A DNA stretch of 64,000 nt from the NCBI GenBank assembly GCA_902702965.1, contig CACRXP010000001.1:3637325-3701324 (forward strand). The letters are read 5' to 3'. The position numbers and the translations under genes are program-made. The notes beneath the pieces are model-generated. The model saw only the letters and a list, made by a program, of their open reading frames with translations, did no database searches and was not told where the DNA came from. The DNA comes from Spirometra erinaceieuropaei (Eukaryota > Platyhelminthes > Cestoda > Diphyllobothriidea > Diphyllobothriidae). This document shows positions 37,901 to 51,700 of the stretch, piece by piece (the first letter of the stretch is position 1; each line of letters begins with the position of its first letter).

Positions 37901-39508
37901 GTTGTTGTGCGTTGCAGTGTGTGTTTTGTTGAGGGCTTTGTTTTCTTTTGTTGCCGTGTCTACCTTTTCGACCCAAGGCCGGTGGTCCTTCTTGACTTCA
38001 GCCTCTTGTCTCCTTCTAACTTTCGCGTTGAATGTTTCAGGGTTAGGGTTTAGGGCTGCGGTTAATGTTAGGGTTGGGGTTAGGCGTAGGGCAACTATTT
38101 CTCAACCAATGAAAGTACAACCACGCATGCCCAATGTCTTTTCTTTTGCATAACATTACTTGGCCTTGTCGCCTGTGCGTTCCTCGGCCCCACCTGTAAA
38201 TACCCCTATTACCACCGGCCCCCATATTACGGGCAGCTGATCAGCAGGGGACACTTAGTAGGGTGTGGTTGAGGCGCACCCCTAACCTCAGAGTGTGCGG
38301 AGTGCGCACCTAATGGGCGTGAGTCCACCTTCGACTGGCCAATAAAAGGCGACTTTCCGAGAGACGGCAGGATCGCAGTATAAAGGCTGTCGCGATTCGG
38401 TCCTTATGAACGGTTTCTCATTTATAGGCGGTCTGCACATAGGCACATCAAGAATGGGTGTAGTTAAGGAGAGCAGAATAATATACATAACTCTTAACAA
38501 TGTCATGCATGTTGGCAACTGAAAAAAGTCAATGATCGACGAAGCTAAATGTTTGAATAAACGCACGTGAAGCAGCGAACTGAATGCGTAGGTTAGTAGC
38601 AATGCTGGAAGCTGTCCAAATTTTCGGGTTGGTTTGTAAACAACTAGAAGAAAAATAGATAAAAACTGGCTGTGTTTTGTGACATCGGAAAATGCAAGAC
38701 ATCATTAATAACTGCAATAAGTCCAGTCTAGGGATGGCTTACGAGGTGAGAAAGAGTCACCTAAATTCCAATTGACTGCACTACATGTAGGATGTGGGAA
38801 CTAGGAAGTACTTAATTATCTTCTACCACACTTAAGGAAATGAAAGGATCCCAAAAAAATTGAGAAAGAGGCGCAACAGGAGTCCCATAAAAGTCATTTT
38901 AATGTCTTAAAGTAAAGCCGCGCCTACTGAGGTCAAGATTTCCAATATTACAGAGGCTGTCGAAACATTGATCGAGACAGTCCGAACACGCTCTCACTAA
39001 TGACATATTGCCTGGAAGGGGTTGAAGTTCTAGGTGGCAGTAAACGCCATCGGAGGTTACTTCATGCTCGATCGCCTGCTGGATTTTGATTGAACACGTT
39101 TAAAATCACTTGTGTAGACCGCAGTCATGAAAAGTCAGTAGCTACGCGAGTACGCGCAATTTGTTTACTGAATTTCGACACTTGCATAAAGGAAATCACA
39201 TTTGCAATAAATAATGAACACAAATTTCATTGGGTATAGTAATCTGTTAGAACAGGTCATCCCAAAGGAAGGTACTTGGAGGGGGGGGGGGGAATTTGGG
39301 TACCAGATAAAATAACGCACTGGTCAACATCAATGATCGGCTGCCAACCTCTGAACGCTAGCCTGAAAAGACAATCAGAGACATAATAAGACCTACTCTA
39401 TAGTCGAGACCATATTTCACCTATATCAGTTGCAATGGGCTACTACTACTACTACTACTGCTGCTACTACTACTACTACTACTGCTGCTGCTGCTACTAC
39501 TACTGCTG

Positions 39509-39553
<45 letters not shown>

Positions 39554-39715
39554 TTACTGCTGCTACTACTACTACTACTGCTACTATTACTGCTGCTACT
39601 ACTACTACTGCTACTACTATTACTACTACTACTACTGCTGCTGCTACTACTACTACTACTACCACTACCACTACTACTGCTACTACTACTACTACTACCA
39701 CTACCACTACTACTG

Positions 39716-39779
<64 letters not shown>

Positions 39780-42700
39780 CACTGCTACTACTAAAATTAA
39801 AAAGTCGGATTTTTGGGGCTGTAACGCCTCAAACCTCCCGCCCCTGGCAAATAGGCCGAACTAGTAAACATCAAGTAACGACCCCCGAGCGGCCGAAACA
39901 TAGGCGCATATGCGGCCTCCAGGGAGCCAATCACAGGCGCCTACAAGCTCCGCAATGGCCCAATCAACTCACGAAGCTGACAATGATTGACTCTCATATG
40001 ACGCCTATTCATTCATGCCAACATAACCTTAACGGACAGGTGCGCGCGCAGACCCAGAGCCGTCCGCACGTCGAGGTTCTGACCACCACGGGGCTTCTGT
40101 ACAGAATGAACGACTTCTACTGGTGCCTTTCCCTTTTTCTCCCAAACCGCGACTGAACCGTGATCATTGTGGCGTTGCGAGTACACTCACTGTTTAGACG
40201 CCGTAAGTTAGCCCTCCGTGAAAATGAACATGCCGAAAACGCGTCAACCAATTAACTGCAAGGACTGCGAGTTCAAGGAGAGAAAAGAATGTGCAACATA
40301 CACTGCTTCAGCCAAATGTGCATTGGAAAGTTCCAGTGTATGACGACGTCAACTAAGGACCGTGGAAATTCGACAGCAACAGGATTCGCGCACTTTGCAA
40401 ATCTCCTGCCTCGACTTTGCCGGGTACATTGAAGAAACGGAAAAAAGAAGCAGAATGTTAAATCACCTGAGCACCCTTTGCACTGTTTTCAGTAAAAATC
40501 AATAGAAGACAATCAAAATAAGGCCGGTTGAGGAGGGGTTCAAGGATTTTAAACTCTACAGAAGTTAAAATCCAGTCAGCATCTAGGCATGATGGTTTCC
40601 GAACTGGATTTCTTTCGGGTAACGACGAGGCATTTGGGAAGAGGGCTTCAAGTTAAATGTGAAGGAAAAAAACCGAAAGGCTAAGACAGGGGAAGAAGGA
40701 GGACTCACTGAAAGGACGGTCCGGTAATTGTAGAGAAGCCTATGAGCTCTTGGAGCGACTGGCTGAAGAAGCAGACAAAGTAGTGACTGAAACGAAAGCT
40801 TTGCGACTGTACAAAGGCGTTGATCCACCTACAGTTTAGAGAAAGAAATATGTAAGGCACTGATTTCGAAAGAGCTTGAGCACTAGGAGGTAGATAAATA
40901 AAGGGGAGGCCTATAAAAGCACGAAACCGACACCAATTCCATAGGCCTGAAAGAAGGACTTTGTGATCCTTCGTATGAGCGCGAGGATGGGGGGGCACAA
41001 CTCAGTCCAGCGTTGAAGCCACCGCTTCCGATATCTCAGCATTCATCAATTAATTAACAAAAACAAGAAAACCGGGAATTATCGCAGCCCGATACCTGGT
41101 GTTTAGGCGACTTTGGTATAGCAGGCGAAGAGGAAGCCCACTTACTGTGGAGCTACAGAAGTTCCCAGTTCTCGTAAAGCACGAGTCGGTAACATTGAAT
41201 CCTCAAAGTGGATAGGTGGAAGAGCAGCTGAATCGTTGCGAGGTGCTATATCGCCTGATAAGGATCTATGGCGGGTATCATGAGTTAACAAAAGGATGTG
41301 CTAAAACAGTACTCGCAAGACGCGCCTAGATTCTCCGCAACCGGTATTTAACCGGATCTCAAACATTTCTGAAGGAAGAGATGCCGCATTAGAGATGATA
41401 CCTGTCGATCATGCCAAGTTAAAGTTGAGACGAATAAGCACAAGCTTGTTGAATGCTCGAATATCCATTGGGTTCGAGGAGCTCGACCACGGCGCGAAAC
41501 AGGTGACTACCAACTGCTAAAGGATATTGTGAATCTGAGCAGGGGAGTGGGATCTATGCAATATTCCCAACTGCGAAGAAACGGTTACTAATGACACCCA
41601 GGACGCATCCTCCCACAGTAAAGGACGAGTACCATCAGTGCTAATATAATAGTCAGAAAGTGAAACGACCACCATCGCCGCCACCACTACCAGGTTATTT
41701 ATTGAATTTATTCGTAAGTGAAACACTTGACATAGAAGTCGCGGATGTCATGGCAGAAAAGCGCGTCAGACACATGGATGAGTGAACAAGAGGACTGTTT
41801 TAAGGCTGCGAGGTTCATCCTATGTACCTTTACAGTGGGATCGCAGGAACATGCAAGTAATGAACACTGTGCTCAATGGTAAGAGAAAGAATTACGTCTG
41901 ACAGTTAAACAGACTCGAACGTCCTTGTTAGTGCAAGGTCATTTCCTAGAAAGGTCAGTTTCTTAAAAAAAACCTTACCGCTTTGAATGTTATACACCAC
42001 ATCGTGATGCAGAAAGGAGTTCAAAAACAGAAGTCACCTGTAGGTGGTCCAGTAACTGGAGTAGACGATGGACGAAAGGTAGGTGGAGTAGATGATGCAA
42101 CCGAGACAGCATAGACAGGAAGCACATGTCCGCAAAATATCGCCTAAAAACTAAAAGAAAGGCGCACCAGAATCAAGGTCTACTTAACTCCGTGAACTTT
42201 GTTTTCTGCTTCAAATAAATCCAAAGGAACACCACAGGCACAGGCTGCAGTCTAAATAAGCAAACACAAGGCGTCGGTGACGCGCTATGGAGCCCAGATG
42301 TTTTTCGTCGCATATCTTGCTGATTTAGTTCAGCTAGGCGGATTCAGATCGAGGGTATGCGGTTCTAGGAAAAGTAGATGGCTGCCGATAAGGTCACGTT
42401 AGGCGGATTTTCAGATCCGCTGACTGTGAATACGTTTAAGGACAGAACTCCTGATAACTGAAAAAAGGGACTTACGGAAGATTTCGGTTGATAGGGAAGG
42501 CGAAGGGTGTCGAGGTAGTCGCAATAACCGAACCAGGGGCCAAAAATGATACTGCCAGGTGAGAAAGCGTAGCCGCACCAGGACAGAAACTGCAGGAAGA
42601 CGTCGGAGGGTTCGAAGGAACCCTTGGTCTGTGCGGTGGAGGTGGCACAGATGGCCTTCATAATGATCACCATGACAGTGCCTGTGGTGCCAAGCAGAAC

Positions 42701-45700
42701 AAAATCACCCTACGCACGTGGGAATCAGCACAAAAAACGAAAACTTCAGTGCCAGCCGGACCTGTTATTCGTTTTCAGGAGGTTAAGGATGGTACGAAAG
42801 AAAACCAGCCAGCTGACTGTATGCAGTAGTTTATTTCTCCAGTCAAACAGGACAATGACCATCATGACCCCGAGGGAGCAGTGCCGAATTGGGCGTGAAA
42901 TGGAGGACGGAAGGGGGAAAATTGCACAGCACCTCATCTGCCTTACCAACGGCGTGACAAAATAAAGACGACTAGGGCTATTAATGGACGCGGTGGTCAA
43001 CCTAAAATAAGGTCGCGTCTGTGCCTGCCTCACTCGTGTACATCCATGCACGTGTAAGAAACACGATTTAATTAATTTGGATTTCACGGTGCCAAAAGTT
43101 GCCCTGAAGGTCACATCAAGACGAATTCCTTGCAGCCCGTGTGAATTAGCCCGTCAGTTGAGAGTCTTTCAAGTCACGACTTTTAGCGAGTCGTGGTAGT
43201 TTATAGAAAGCACAGGCCGGTGCCGTAAAAGCCTCCGTCTAATAGGCGTCACATGCACGGTTGGCTCCGGTCGAGATCTAATTAAAGAGGTGTCACAAAA
43301 CCAAGAGGTACTGATAACCGGAGATTTCAACGCACCCATGGTCGACTGGAACAATTTATTAGTAAATGGCTCGCGAAATTCGTTTGATTCCAGGCTCTTG
43401 AAACTAACGGCTAATCTCTTTCTGGTTCAAAACGTCACGTTCCCAACCAGGATCAGAGCGGACCAAAGAGCAAATTGTCTGGACCTCGTCCTTACAAAAG
43501 ACCCGATTAGCCCTGGCGAACTTAGGTCCATAACACCGCTCGGTAAGAGTGACCATGTCATGCTGTTTTGGGAATACCGCCTATGCAGCCAACAAGCGAA
43601 TACGACTGAGCCTAGACTGAATTTCTGGCGAGGAGATTTTGCCGCCATGAGAAGGGAATTATCGGCAGTGGACTGGGATGACTTTCTTTCCGGACATCCA
43701 GACGTTGATTGGAACGCTCTGAAAGGAGTTGTAACAGTCATTATGCATCGAAACTGTCCGACAAAGAGAGTCAAAAAGAATAATCGTCCTGCCTGGATAA
43801 CACGGGATATAAAGAAAGAAGTAAACCGGAAAAACAAACTATGGCGTAGGTATGCAACAACAAAACAACCATCCCATTACGAGCAATTTCGTCGAAAGCG
43901 AAACGAGGTAAGGGGGGCTATCCGCAGGTCGCGGAAGGAGTATGAAATGCGAGTTATGGAACGGGCCGTCGATAAGCCAAAAGTGCTCTTCAGTTACATA
44001 AACAGTAGGTTAAAGAACAAGGAGACGGTTGCAGTGTTGAAAGGAGAAAACAATGAGGATATCATCGAAAATGACGCTAAGGCAGAAAATCTAAGCCGGT
44101 TTTTCGTATCGGTTTTCACCGATGAAACGGACTTTGACGAGGCTGGATCTCCTGCTGGGACAACCGACGAAGTAATAGAAAACATCGACTTCACGGAAGA
44201 AGATGTGAGGAAGGAACTTCTAGCGCTTAAGGAGGGCAAGTCTCCGGGCCCAGACCAAATTCCGGCAAAAGTGCTGAAGGAGTTGTCTTGCGAACTCGCC
44301 AAACCGCTTTGGCACATCTTTAGGTCCTCCTTTGACCGAGGCATTCTCCCCTCTGATTGGAAAGTGGCGAACATATACCCCATTCACAAGGGCGGATCCA
44401 GAACAAGTACAAACAATTATCGGCCGGTGAGCCTAACGTGCATTTGTTGCAAAGTCATGGAGAGAATAGTCAAAAAATCCATAATGAAGTTCCTTGAAGA
44501 AAATAATTTCTTTGCTAGTTCTCAGCATGGCTTTCGACGAAATCACTCCTGCCTAACTAATATGCTTCATTCAACAGAACATTGGTCTCGCTCGTTAGAC
44601 GCAGGAACAAAGGTCGATATCGTTTACATAGATTTCAAGAAAGCCTTTGATAGTGTTCCACACCACCGGTTACTTTACAAGGTCCGAGAGTCAGGGATAA
44701 GGGGAAACCTATTAAACTGGGTAAAGGACTTTCTGACTGGTCGATCACAATCTGTTTGTATTGGTAGTGCGAAGTCAACACCAGTGCCAGTTGTGAGTGG
44801 AGTTCCGCAGGGCTCCGTACTCGGACCAGTACTATTTTTAATTTATGTCAACGACTGTATGAATGGACTGGACTGCAATGGAGTCATATTTGCTGATGAA
44901 ATCAAGTTATGGCGAGCGATCAACGGCGAACATGATGAACGGGCCCTGCAAGAAGGACTGAATCGCCTATGCGAATGGTCTGACAAATGGCTGCTAAAGT
45001 TTAACCTAGAGAAGTGCGTCGCTCTGCGACTCAAAACGACTGGAAGATCTGACGGAGAGGATCACCATTACCAACTTGGTGGAAGGTGCCTTTCAAATGT
45101 AACAGAACAAAAAGATCTTGGGGTTAACATTCTGTCGACCCTTAAGCCTTCATCTCAGTGTCTTAGGGCGTCCAAAAGAGCAACTAGTGTTCTCTTTGCC
45201 ATTAAACGATCTTTCGTGGACATAGACAAAGAGTTATTTGGAAAATTATACGGAGCGTTCATTCGCTCGCATCTGGAATATGGAATCCAAGCGTGGCGCC
45301 CGTGGCTAAAAAAAGACAATAAGTTGCTAGAAAGAGTTCAGAGGAGAGCAACAAAAATTGTAAAAGGCCTCAGGACTTTACCTTACGACTGCCGACTTAG
45401 GGAACGTAACCTTTTTCCTCTTGAGTACAGGCAGGTTCGAGGAGATCTCATACAGGCCTATCGGATATTGAGGAACCGGGAATGTGCCCTAAACCCCGAC
45501 GATTTCTTCACCCTGGCCACAACAACAAACCTGCGTGGGAACTCTCTAAAACTTAGAGGATCCCAATGCCGCCTGGACGTTCGCAAATACTGTTTTTCAC
45601 AGCGAGTCGTCGGTGCCTGGAACGGGCTTCCCGAGGACGTAATAATGGCGGATACCACGGAGACGTTCAAGCAAAGACTCGATGCATATTTGCTTGGACA

Positions 45701-48700
45701 CTATCGCTTGTCTGAACAGAACAGCTCTGTGGTGCTAAACCAACGCCTTGCATACTCATACCGCTAATGCGGATGACTGTCATAACATTTTACTGAAATC
45801 ATCTACAACTGAATGTTCACAAGTTTTGGTTCTACATTTTTCGCAAAATATTCTGTTAAATGTGTATATTACTGACAAAATTTCAGTACCATGTTTATTT
45901 ATAGTGAGATATTGCATGTACCGTTTACAATAGGGTTTTCAAAGGCATTGCCTATTACTCTTAAAATATACTGACCTATATACTGACCTATAACACCACA
46001 AAGCAATCTCTTCTGAAGGACCCAAAGCACACAGGCAAGCAGACACACATAAACAAAGCACGCAGTAACCAGACATCAGACAGCCTAGGACCTCCAGACC
46101 AGTAAGTAAATGCGTTATGCAACAGCTGTCTGTAATATGTGCTTGTGTCATCACTCCATGTACAACGATGACTAATACTACTGCCAACGTAATGCGAGGA
46201 AAAAGCAAAGCAGCGAAAAATGGGGAGGAACGTGGGCTCACCTCTAATTGCATGCCAGTCTTCCGGGATCATAAAAAATTCACTAGACAAAGGAAGGCAA
46301 AAGTGGTGTGAGCACAGTAATTACTCTGTTGAAAACAAAGTGCTCCGCTTCGAATAAAAAGACCCAGAAAATCGATGAAAGTGGACTTGCATGTTTGCCA
46401 ATGCAAACCATTTTGTAAATGTCGTACAAAAAGTAAAACAATCTCCCCTCTGAATGGGAAGGATCGGCTCATTATGGATTACAGGGTGTCGGGCAGGGAA
46501 ATTGGACTGAGTAATCTGGATTGAAAACTCCGTTAACCGAGCACGATTAGCCTACACCACAGATCTACCTACGTCAGAATGATGACCTCTACGACAGGCT
46601 CAGTGATTGTGCCAAAAAGTAAGCCTTTAATAGTTGCATCGGCAATGGCAGACAGCAACTATGAATCCGCCAGTTTATTCAATGTTTTCTATGCATCAGG
46701 AAGATTATATGTGCTGTGCTTTGGCGGAAACCTTCGTAGCAGGAGGACACATCTCGTTACGTCCTTTTTACCTCTTCAGAAGACTCGCGTCTCTTGATTT
46801 AGGGTCATTTTTGCTTGTGACCTCAGGAACTAAAAAGTCTGTGTACCGAAATTTATTTGTAATATTCCGAAAAAAGGACCAGCTCCCAAAGACGTGTGCT
46901 TTCAGTTTAAAGACGATAAGACAAGTCCAGCCGTCAAAAGTACTCATAATACTCAGGAGCAGGGTTGATATGCACGTCAACTGGGCGCAAAGTGGGGCGC
47001 AGAGCCCCGGACCATAGGTTTCGAAGTTGCGGCGGTGAGCAAATAAGTAGGTTGTGGGATGGGGTATGCTTCTGCCCTACTTCAGTCGATATAAGGCAAG
47101 ATTTCTGTCATTCGGTAGGCCTCTTCAGGAACGCCTCGGATGTCTCAAAGTCGAGAACCAGAATCATGATCAGAGGTACTTTGATTAAAAATCTTTTTCT
47201 AAATACGAATAAGAGGAGTGAAGGGCAGTCAAGGGAGAGAGATAAAAACGCAGAAAATAGAGAACTTTGTCCGGTCTGTTTAGGCGCACGGGATGATCAC
47301 GACTACCCCTAGACCTCACGGAGACGAGTACGGCATAACTATCACGTCAGCTCATCTAACTGTATCCTGACAAAAGACCGCTTTTAATTTCAAATGTGGG
47401 TAACGAGTATACGAGACTGTATGACGCAGCGACCGGACACCATGGAGGCTACTTATTTGCTGTAGGCTGTAAAGCGGCATCTACGACTTCTGCGTCGGTG
47501 ATTCTCCCGACCTGACTCGACATCAAAGTGCTGCGCCTGTCGGCCAATTTTCCGAATCCCGGGATGGAACATCAACTAGGAAAACTTATAGTAAAAAAAG
47601 CAAGAGAAAAGGCTGACACAGCCGTGAAGGCGTTCTAGGAAATTCACTAACCCATAGAGTTGTACGGAGAGACAGGCTAGGGTGATAAGGACAACCCCTC
47701 CACTCCAGCTGCTTGGGGAGGTGGACGTGCTGTGATGGACGATAGGCGCGAGGTTAGTGTGTGGTAGGTAGCGTAGACCGCATTGGAGGAGACCCAGAGT
47801 TATGATGAAGGCTATCGGAAGGGTGCAGTGAGCCCCAAAGTAGTGGCCCAGCAGCAAAATGCCTGTGAAAGATAAATACGAGTGTATACTGCCTTGCTAC
47901 TAATGAATAGCAAGTACAGTAGATATGCAAACTCATAAAACATTAACCGGAATTTTGAAATGCGGTTTCGACTCGAAAAGATTAGTTGAGTAGGGTTGTA
48001 AAAAACATCACCTTGCAGCGTAATCCCAAGATAACTCATTTACTTCAGGGTGTCAACTTCTGAACGAACTTCTTTTCGTCCACCTGCAAAAACGACACTC
48101 AGTAAAAAAATGACTATTTAAGTAGCACCAATTTTATAATTGATTTCCGATGCCCTCATAAACTCAAATATACTTCATAGAAAACATGCATAAAATACTC
48201 AGTCTTTTACTCACTTGGTAGACAATTACGTCTTATGTAAATTTTATACTTGAAGAAAGGGTATAATTCGGTTTGAAAAGGTTACTCATTATGAGATTTT
48301 TAAGATCGCGGAATGGCCGTTCACAAAACATCACGTCTCAGCGTTTTCTAATTTTGCTCGTTAAGTTTACAGTATGGCTCAAATCCACCGCTGAATGTTA
48401 TGAATTCCTTATGGTTTTCTTTTAATACCGTATGGAAGTAATGCTTTGTACACGGAAAATGTGCAGCTCGTTCAAAAAGTTTTTTTTAAAGCGAATTATA
48501 CCCTTTCTTCAAGCACAAAATTTAAAGGAGACGCAATTTTCTACCAAATGTGCAAAAGAATGAATATTTTCATGCATTATGAACTATGCTAGAATTTACA
48601 AGGGGCATCTAAAATCAATGAGAAAAATTGATGCTACTTAATTAGCCATTTTTTACTGAGTGTCGTATTTGCAGGCAACCGAAAAGAAGTTCGTCCAAAA

Positions 48701-51700
48701 GCTGACAGCCTGAAATTACTGAGTTATCTTAAAATTACGCTGCAAGATGTGTATTTCAAGGCCACCTAATTAATATTTTCGAGTCGACAATACATTTCAG
48801 AATTCCGGTCAACATTTCATGAGTTAGCACATCTATTGTAGGTCCGTTTAAAGCCATTTAAGTAAACATGATAGGATGCGGCGTCAGACTTTGCCCACCA
48901 TAACTTCTTTGAAACCATCCTGAAAGACATTTCGACTGAGATCGAGAACATCCAGTCATGTGGAAGTGATATGAACTGGTTTATTCTGACTGTAGGATAG
49001 AAACGCACATTTCACTCTGTCTCAGAATTGACGAATGGCTGATAACGCAGGTGGGTGCATGGTGACTGACGATAAATAGGAACCCTTACCGACCATATGG
49101 GGGCACTGGAATGAATACTTTCAGCAAATTTGCAGTCCTCAGCTACTAAGACCTCATTCCACCAGTTGCCAGTTGTAAGTTTTGCTCTCAGTCGGTTGAT
49201 AATGGAGTAGCGCTCTCACCATTGCAGCAAAAACTCCATGTCAGCTGACTGCAGTGGTGAGAATTCTGTTGAATGATCAATTGATCCGGGTTCAGACCTC
49301 GAGCTCGAAGTCTGGGGTTGGGGTATTACTGTCTGATAAGAACCACTAAGTTAGGACCGACCTCGCCTTTGCGGGTTACGCTCCTCGATTATCTGGAAGG
49401 AACGGTGCAACTAAGGAATTCTTCAGCCATCGCTTACTGTACGATGCACACTTCGTGGCCACGTATGTACAAGACAATCAGGGAAGGCATTTGCCGTTTC
49501 AATCGTGATGCGACGGGAGGGAGTCCAGCGGGCGACGAAACGAAGCCGGTTGGGTAGGACATAGACGAGATATAACAGCCCACCATACATCAGCCATCGC
49601 CATGATCGACATCGGAGACAAGGTCTGGCGGTCTGTGGGCATGTCACGGTTAGTGGCAAATGCTTCATTTTCGACGCTTACTGCTTCCGATGGTGGGCTC
49701 GAATTCGAATCTGATATCGCGTGTTTCGGAAGTGAAAGCCCCTATCAAATTGCTACCCGAGACTTGCTAGTTTGTTGCAATTGGCAGGAACGCCGTTCCC
49801 ATGCCGGCGTTGTACCACCAGGTAAGGTAACATTAATTGCTCAGAAATCCTTTTTTTACACAGCTACTCATTTGTATCTAGTAGTCTCCGCCTGCTCATA
49901 CTAATATTTACGTAAAGGTTAGGCCATATGTCTTCCAAGAGCCAGCGCGATTTAGAAGTATGCATTTAACAACTACTGCTCCTCCGTTAACTCACCAAGT
50001 GCAACGGACAGTGCATGAAGAAGAGCTTCACGCCAGAGAGGTACTGAAATTTACACAAAAAACAAGGAGGTAGCACATTCGAGAAACGCGGCAAAGAAGA
50101 TTGATGAATCCAAAACAGGGGTCTGGCAGGCAACAGCTGTGTGAAAATTCAAAAAGACAGGTAAATTCTACATCTGCAGCTATAAGACTTTGATGAGGAC
50201 ACTACCGAAATGGTGATAGACATGGGCGTCTCTCCGAGAAAATACGCATAATGTACGTTCAGGTGTCGGCTCAGTTGAGGAGAAGTGACGCTAAACTTTC
50301 GGCACTCCTATCTATATTTAAAAGAAGACGAAGGCACGATCACTGGGATGGTAGATTTATTGGCCTTCGCTTTCGAACTCGAACGGGAGTTTATCATCAG
50401 AGACTGCTAGGGTGCAGCAACTTGTGAAAATTTATATCGTTGTGTCGTATGGGGGGGACTTCGTCCGTGGCTGGGTCTGGTTTGTGCCGCCTAGTCCACA
50501 ATGGTCCCCCGGCAGGGTGACGGCGTTTGTACTTCGCGGTGATGTGAGCTGCGCCACCTGGCTGCGTGGGCGGAATGCGTGATAACACGCAGGCAAATCA
50601 ATGTGTCTATTGATAGAGTTGGTGTCCGACACCCACGCCTCCAACAGTCCTCGCCCCGTCTTGCTGCCGGTTCGCGCCAATATCTGCGTGTTGGCGAAGT
50701 CGGACTCATGGCCTTCCTCCAGCGTGTGAGTGGCGACTTGAGATAGTGGGTTGCCTCTCCGAACGGCCCGTTTGTGCTCAAGTATTCGTGAGCTGACACG
50801 TAGTCCTGTTTGGCCTGTGTAGTGGCAAGGACAGTCATGGCACGGGATTTGATAGGCTACGCCCGACTGCTCACCTGCGTCCAGCCGATTCTTCATTTTC
50901 ATGATCCTGCTACGCATGGTAGCCGCCGGATGATGAGCGATGCCCACGCCTAACTCTGACGCAATGCGTTCTGTAGCCTCGGCATATTCCCTTCCACTCC
51001 TATTTATACTCGGTTCAGTTACTTCAAATTCCCAAACTGATGAGAGTCGCGTGGGGATTAATTTTCAGCGTTTCAGAAGCAGTACTGATAAAATGAGGTC
51101 TAGAAGGTCGCCTCCGGCTTGCCATCGATAGGCGGCCATTCTCCGATAACAGGCTAGGAAGTAACGAGATTTGAATCAAAGCCCGCATAGTTTAATGCCT
51201 GTTATATTGACCCACAGGCTTGTGCTCTGTCGACTGCGATCAGAAATGGTTAAAAGTACGAAGAGTTGATGTTCGTCGATTACAAACTGGAATACGGATT
51301 TTCTGTCTTCCTTCAAAACTTTGCGTTCAAACCCGCCATCGGACAGCAGCGAGACAGTCCAAAACCTCCATATGAAACTAAAGCATGCATTTATTGTGCG
51401 TATTCAGGGATATGACAATAGGAGATACGAGCCGGTGAAGGGAAGTTCAGTAAGTTGGCGGTGGATCGAAGCCACGGTCGTACAAACTTGGCTGAAAGGT
51501 TGTATGTCATTGACGAGGAATTAAGGATAATTTTAGAGATACTAATGGCATTCTTCCTGGCCAACCCTTTGACGTTGCTCTGGAATGGCAAGAATGTCAC
51601 CAAACTGCAACGTATTCAAGAGGCAGACACATATTACTATTATACTATACTATACTACATCCCGTTCCACAATTAGTCTCCCAAGGTGTATTTAAGTGAG

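Noticed and set aside
39426..39864. Valine-, threonine- and tyrosine-rich frames of about 120-144 codons
   Set aside because: All are readings of the ACT trinucleotide tract.
43427..45670. Minus-strand frames under the CR1 coding region
   Set aside because: They are shadows of the 825-codon plus-strand frame and have no domains.
46269..46472. Extra PORCN exon between exons 2 and 3 containing LLFVRHLQNG
   Set aside because: It resembles the family loosely, but no donor gives the phase required by exon 3. Direct joining of exons 2 and 3 aligns better.
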